Assembly (NCBI GenBank): GCA_903854455.1
Contig: CAINWJ010000059.1
Location: forward strand, 1 to 9,515
Reading direction: 5' to 3'
From: Candidatus Peribacteria bacterium
GTDB lineage: Bacteria > Patescibacteriota > Gracilibacteria > Peribacterales > Peribacteraceae
DNA: 9,515 nt
The first letter of the stretch is position 1. Each line of letters begins with the position of its first letter. Positions 6,842-9,515 of the stretch are shown here, in pieces. The position numbers were made by a program, and so were the translations under genes. The notes under the pieces are model-generated. The model did not search any database. It saw only the letters and a program-made list of their open reading frames with translations, and was not told the DNA's origin.

Positions 6842-6961
6842 GAGTATCGAGTATCCGGTATTCAGTATTGAGTATGAGGGAAACATTGTTGGATACTCCA
6901 TACTTCATACTCCATACAACATACTGCCTCCTCGCTACCAATTACTTGCTACCTGCTACAC
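6842..6961. repeat. Inverted pair of 7-bp tandem repeat arrays plus a third array
   Basis: The left arm (6842-6876) is exactly five 7-bp units, consensus GAGTATC/CAGTATT. The right arm (6891-6925) is exactly five 7-bp units, consensus CCATACT, its reverse complement. The gap is 14 nt (6877-6890). A further four 7-mers, consensus GCTACCN, follow at 6934-6961; their complement GGTAGC occurs at 6815-6820 inside the end of the upstream gene, so a second, outer pairing is possible. The -10-like hexamer of the next gene overlaps the last unit. The design equals that at 5521-5631 and 8128-8218 but with another unit and period. Confidence 0.8.
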
Positions 6962-6962
6962 T
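6957..6962 (+). promoter_or_regulatory. -10-like hexamer TACACT, leaderless start of the second GT4
   Basis: TACACT is followed by CGGTTT (6963-6968) and ATG at 6969. No SD is seen. The hexamer is partly made from the last 7-bp repeat unit (GCTACAC, 6955-6961). No good -35 is visible. Confidence 0.55.
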
Positions 6963-6968
6963 CGGTTT

Positions 6969-8126
6969 ATGCGGATTGCCTACTGCACCACCCTCCGGCT
7001 TCCCAGTGATCGAGCACGGTCGTACCAGGTGGCCAAGGTGGCGGAGGCACTGACGGAGAACGGGCACAGCGTGCAAATCTTCACTCCCTGGGCGGATGAC
7101 GGCGAGACAGTCACATCGGTGTATGGACTATCCACTCCACTCTCCGTCGAACGTCTCGGCAGCGGCGTTCCCCGTGAGCGGGATTTTCTCCCGACATTTC
7201 TGAGACGTTCGGTGACACTTGCATCGTTTAAGCGTCAGCTTAAGACAACTCTCAAAGACCGGAAGGAACAGTTTGACCTCCTCTACACGAATACACCGGA
7301 GCTCCTGCCTGCTCTCGTCCGGGTCGGTCTGCCTGTCATCCTGGAACTGCGACATGCGCCCGCACATCTCACCAAGAGCTTCATCCGTTCCCTGAAGCAA
7401 TGCCGGTTAGTCGTGGTTCTCACATCCACTCTCCGTCAGGCGATTGTCGATGCCGGATTGGTCGATGTCCCCGTGATCGTCGAGAGCGATGGCGTCGATC
7501 TCCGTGATTTCGAAGCCACGGCACCCATCGAGCAGACGCGGACATCACTCTCTGCTGCTCCCGGCGTGCCGCTCCTCACATTCGTCGGCAGTCTGATGGT
7601 CGAGGGTCACTCGCGCGGTATCCCGGAAATGCTGGAGGCGCTCGAGGTTCTCCGAAAACGCGGACTCGTCTTCCGTGCAGCCATTGCCGGCGGTCCGGCG
7701 GAAGCGGTGACACGGCTCAGTCAATTGTTGACTGACGGACTCAAGCCCATGGTCACGTTCCTCGGCGTCATCAGCCGCTTGCAGGTTCCGTCGTTGCTCG
7801 CAGCATCCGATGTTCTCCTGTTCCCTGCACCCGCATCCGATCATCCGTTTTTCGCTCATTCATTTTCTCCACTCCAGTTATTCGAGTACCTGGCGAGTGG
7901 TCGCCCTGCGGTTGTCCCTGACCTACTCCCGCTCAAGGACATCGCCGATGCATCGATGGTTTCTTTTTATCCGCCTGGCAATATTGAGTCGTTCGCCAAA
8001 ACAATCCGTGCGGTTCTCGACGATCGTGAAGCTGCCGTCAAGAAAGCAGGCATCGCCCGGGCGCACATCGCACAGTTTTCATGGGTGAGGAGGATGGAGA
8101 GGGTCATCGGAGCCGTCGGAAAGTAA
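6969..8126 (+). CDS. GT4 family glycosyltransferase (second of a tandem pair)
   Basis: This 385-aa GT-B glycosyltransferase is a clear paralog of the preceding gene: 24 of the first 40 residues match without gaps, including MR.AYCT, RLPS and the QVA.VA.AL run. The N-terminal domain covers about residues 1-190. The donor domain starts near TFVGSL (204-209), with AIAGGP (238-243), FLGVIS (264-269) and the donor segment SPLQLFEYLASGRP (300-313), where Glu306 is the conserved donor-site Glu. The segment after it (AVVPDLLP) is diverged from the usual ASD form, hinting at a different donor or acceptor. It starts at the ATG just after the repeat array, with a -10-like hexamer 6 nt upstream. The stop (8124-8126) is immediately followed by the next 9-bp array. 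It probably adds a neighbouring residue in the same glycan. Specificity is unknown. Confidence 0.9.
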   Translation: MRIAYCTTLRLPSDRARSYQVAKVAEALTENGHSVQIFTPWADDGETVTSVYGLSTPLSVERLGSGVPRERDFLPTFLRRSVTLASFKRQLKTTLKDRKEQFDLLYTNTPELLPALVRVGLPVILELRHAPAHLTKSFIRSLKQCRLVVVLTSTLRQAIVDAGLVDVPVIVESDGVDLRDFEATAPIEQTRTSLSAAPGVPLLTFVGSLMVEGHSRGIPEMLEALEVLRKRGLVFRAAIAGGPAEAVTRLSQLLTDGLKPMVTFLGVISRLQVPSLLAASDVLLFPAPASDHPFFAHSFSPLQLFEYLASGRPAVVPDLLPLKDIADASMVSFYPPGNIESFAKTIRAVLDDREAAVKKAGIARAHIAQFSWVRRMERVIGAVGK

Positions 8127-8127
8127 A

Positions 8128-8218
8128 GTAGGTATTGTAGGTAAGGTATGTAAGGTAGGTGATGGGAGCGACATTGGAAAAGATCACTTACCTTACCTAC
8201 TTTACTTACCTTACCTTC
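8128..8218. repeat. Inverted pair of 9-bp tandem repeat arrays
   Basis: The left arm (8128-8163) has four 9-bp units, consensus GTAGGTAAG. The right arm (8183-8218) has four 9-bp units, consensus CTTACCTAC, the reverse complement. The loop is 19 nt (8164-8182). The innermost units pair almost fully (one G-U); the outer units carry a few mismatches and wobbles, giving a 36-bp imperfect hairpin. The unit is the same 9-mer as at 5521-5631, 2.6 kb away. The array begins 2 nt after the stop of the second GT4 gene and ends 26 nt before the wecB -10-like hexamer. Confidence 0.82.
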
Positions 8219-8220
8219 GT

Positions 8221-8249
8221 TTGTTCTCTGCTCTTCTCCCTCCTACACT
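8221..8249 (+). promoter_or_regulatory. Putative wecB promoter, leaderless
   Basis: TTGTTC (8221-8226) could be a -35, with a 17-nt spacer to TACACT (8244-8249). TACACT lies 6 nt before GTG 8256. This is the only one of the five leaderless-type starts with a recognisable -35. No SD is present. Confidence 0.55.
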
Positions 8250-8255
8250 GACCCC

Positions 8256-9377
8256 GTGCTTACCGTCCTCTCCTCCGCCTCCGCCCGGCCGAACTTCGTC
8301 AAGCTCGCGGCGGTGCACCATGCACTGGCGGCACGGAAGGACGTGCGGCACCTGATCGTCCATACAGGTCAGCACTACGATCCGCTCTTTTCGGATATCT
8401 TTTTCAAGCAACTTTCCATTCCACTGCCCGACAAAAACCTGGGGATCAAAGGTGGGCTCGATCGCGAGACGATCATCGACATGACGGCATGTGCCATGGC
8501 GCCGGTCATTGAGGAACTGCGCCCGGATCTTGTGTTGGTGTACGGGGATGTGAACGGTGCCGTCGGTGCGGCGAGGGCAACGAAGAACATCGGCATTCGC
8601 CTGGGTCATGTCGAGGCGGGACTCCGTTCCTTCGATGCTTCCATGCCGGAGGAAGTGAATCGCATTGAAATTGATCGGATTGCAGACATTCTCTTTGTCA
8701 GTGAGGAATCCGGCATGCGTAACCTCAAGGACGAGAAGATTTCAGGTCAGGCGCATCTTGTCGGCAACACGATGATCGATACGCTCGTGCGGATGATGCC
8801 GATGATTGAGAAGGAGGGTCTTCCGAAGGGCATTCCTGACCGATTTGCTGTTGTTACACTGCACCGACCGAGCAATGTCGATCGTGCGGAGGATCTGGAG
8901 CGGAATCTCCGGTTCCTTGTCGATCTGTCGCTCAAGTGTCCTCTCGTCTTACCTCTCCATCGTCGTACGCAGGAGAAGATCCGACGCTTCAATCTGAGTA
9001 AATACCTGGTGCCATCGATCATTGTCTTGGAACCACTGGGGTACATCGAATTCCTGGCACTCATCAGGCGCGCCAGCTTTATCCTCACTGATTCCGGCGG
9101 CATTCAGGAGGAGGCGGCGTTCCTCCGAAAGAAATGCTTCACACTCCGGCTGAATACTGAACGTCCTTGCACAGTCAAGAGCGGGAGCAATACATTGATT
9201 GATCTTACGAAAGATGCGGATAGGCAGGTGATTCTCAACTTTGCGTCGTCATCCGATGTCGCGACGGTGATTGTTCCGGAGCTATGGGATGGGAGGACGG
9301 GGGAGCGCATTGCCGATAGGGTCAGGTATCAGGGTCAGGGAGAGGGGCAGGGTGTTCTTTTGGAGCAAAGAACTTGA
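8256..9377 (+). CDS. wecB: UDP-N-acetylglucosamine 2-epimerase (non-hydrolysing)
   Basis: This 373-aa GT-B-fold epimerase interconverts UDP-GlcNAc and UDP-ManNAc in the cytoplasm; UDP-ManNAc feeds ManNAc or ManNAcA units of surface glycans. Motifs in order are SARPNFVKLA (9-18, with Lys17), HTGQHYD (36-42), YGDVN (96-100, Asp98), HVEAGLRSFD (118-127, Glu120), MPEEVNRI (130-137, Glu132), GNTMID (170-175), LHRPSNV (202-208, His203), EPLGYIEFL and LTDSGGIQEEA near the C-terminus. These match the catalytic Asp, two Glu and His of characterised WecB, in the RPNF-type subgroup. The family fold normally ends near PELWDGRTGERI. Here about 20 residues follow, partly encoded by a 6-bp CAGGGT-type tandem repeat (9317-9353), so the tail is probably not functional. 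GTG is the start because the ORF has no earlier start fitting the family and a -10-like hexamer lies 6 nt upstream. Confidence 0.94.
   Translation: MLTVLSSASARPNFVKLAAVHHALAARKDVRHLIVHTGQHYDPLFSDIFFKQLSIPLPDKNLGIKGGLDRETIIDMTACAMAPVIEELRPDLVLVYGDVNGAVGAARATKNIGIRLGHVEAGLRSFDASMPEEVNRIEIDRIADILFVSEESGMRNLKDEKISGQAHLVGNTMIDTLVRMMPMIEKEGLPKGIPDRFAVVTLHRPSNVDRAEDLERNLRFLVDLSLKCPLVLPLHRRTQEKIRRFNLSKYLVPSIIVLEPLGYIEFLALIRRASFILTDSGGIQEEAAFLRKKCFTLRLNTERPCTVKSGSNTLIDLTKDADRQVILNFASSSDVATVIVPELWDGRTGERIADRVRYQGQGEGQGVLLEQRT
9317..9353 (+). repeat. 6-bp tandem repeat inside the 3' end of wecB
   Basis: Six units of about 6 bp (consensus CAGGGT; one unit is 7 bp) run in a row and encode the GQGEGQG tail of the epimerase. 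A short hairpin follows (GTTCTTT 9354-9360, AAAGAAC 9367-9373) that overlaps the stop region. No reverse-complement array is seen downstream, so this is one-armed, like 4253-4288. Confidence 0.6.
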
Positions 9378-9452
9378 TATTTCTCATCTGCTAACCAACT
9401 AACAGAGATCTTGCAAAGATTTTGATGTGATGATCTTTCGTCATGTTCAGAC

Positions 9453-9515
9453 ATGCAAGAGACTTGTGTCATGCAGCATTTCTCAGAACTCAATGCCTGG
9501 AAAAATGGTTTGGAA
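9453..9515 (+). CDS. Start of a probable four-helix-bundle (S23/IVP-like) protein, cut by the window edge
   Basis: The frame opens at ATG 9453 (or ATG 9471) and runs off the right edge. The visible 21 residues end in HFSELNAWKNGLE, which resembles the F-x-x-L-x-x-W-x-x-[GA] opening of the small four-helix-bundle proteins related to the 23S rRNA intervening-sequence protein, a family common as stand-alone genes in many bacteria. No -10-like hexamer lies 6 nt before either ATG and no SD is seen, unlike the five unit-leading genes. The surrounding DNA is more AT-rich than the sugar genes. Only the N-terminus is visible, so the assignment is tentative. Confidence 0.4.
   Translation, partial: MQETCVMQHFSELNAWKNGLE

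Noticed and set aside
5521..8218. CRISPR array
   Set aside because: The units are only 7-9 bp with no spacers between them, appear in opposite orientations, and there are no cas genes.
9354..9373. Terminator of wecB
   Set aside because: The 7-bp stem is AT-rich, overlaps the end of the coding region and is not followed by a clear T-run.

Overview
The window is a bacterial surface-polysaccharide / glycoconjugate locus with seven complete protein genes and one gene cut by the right edge. Coding sequence is moderately GC-rich with standard stop codons (TGA and TAA both end genes). No rRNA, tRNA or other phylogenetic marker is present. The mix of glycosyltransferases (GTs), the lack of Shine-Dalgarno (SD) sites and the hairpin-rich spacers resemble high-GC candidate-phyla (Patescibacteria/CPR, perhaps Peregrinibacteria/Peribacteria) genomes, but this is a low-confidence impression.

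Layout. 1-395: probable tail of an upstream gene, then a spacer holding two inverted REP-like hairpin elements. 408-1142 (+): dolichol-phosphate-mannose-synthase-type GT2. 1143-1439: convergent spacer packed with nested inverted repeats. 5506 down to 1440 (-): a three-gene unit of a PLP sugar dehydratase/aminotransferase-fold enzyme, GDP-mannose 4,6-dehydratase (Gmd) and a large multi-pass membrane protein of GT-C type. 5507-5682: divergent promoter region with inverted tandem repeats. 5683-6834 and 6969-8126 (+): two tandem paralogous GT4 enzymes. 8256-9377 (+): WecB-type UDP-GlcNAc 2-epimerase. 9453-end (+): start of a probable four-helix-bundle protein.

How the genes fit together. Gmd makes GDP-4-keto-6-deoxymannose. 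The adjacent DegT-fold enzyme has His where the PLP-binding Lys should be, as in ColD and RfbH, so it may remove the C3 hydroxyl of that product to give a 3,6-dideoxy sugar. WecB supplies UDP-ManNAc. The GT2 probably makes polyprenyl-phosphate mannose (or a similar lipid-linked sugar) for the membrane GT-C protein. The two GT4 enzymes add sugars to the growing chain.

Two patterns stand out. (1) Spacers carry short tandem repeats (9-bp or 7-bp period) followed, after a short gap, by tandem copies of the reverse complement, giving long imperfect hairpins just after a gene and just before the next promoter; one-armed or shorter versions occur at 4253-4288 (9 bp) and 9317-9353 (6 bp). (2) All five genes that begin a transcription unit have a TANNNT -10-like hexamer exactly 6 nt before the start codon and no SD, the signature of leaderless mRNAs. 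The two genes inside the minus-strand unit lack it.
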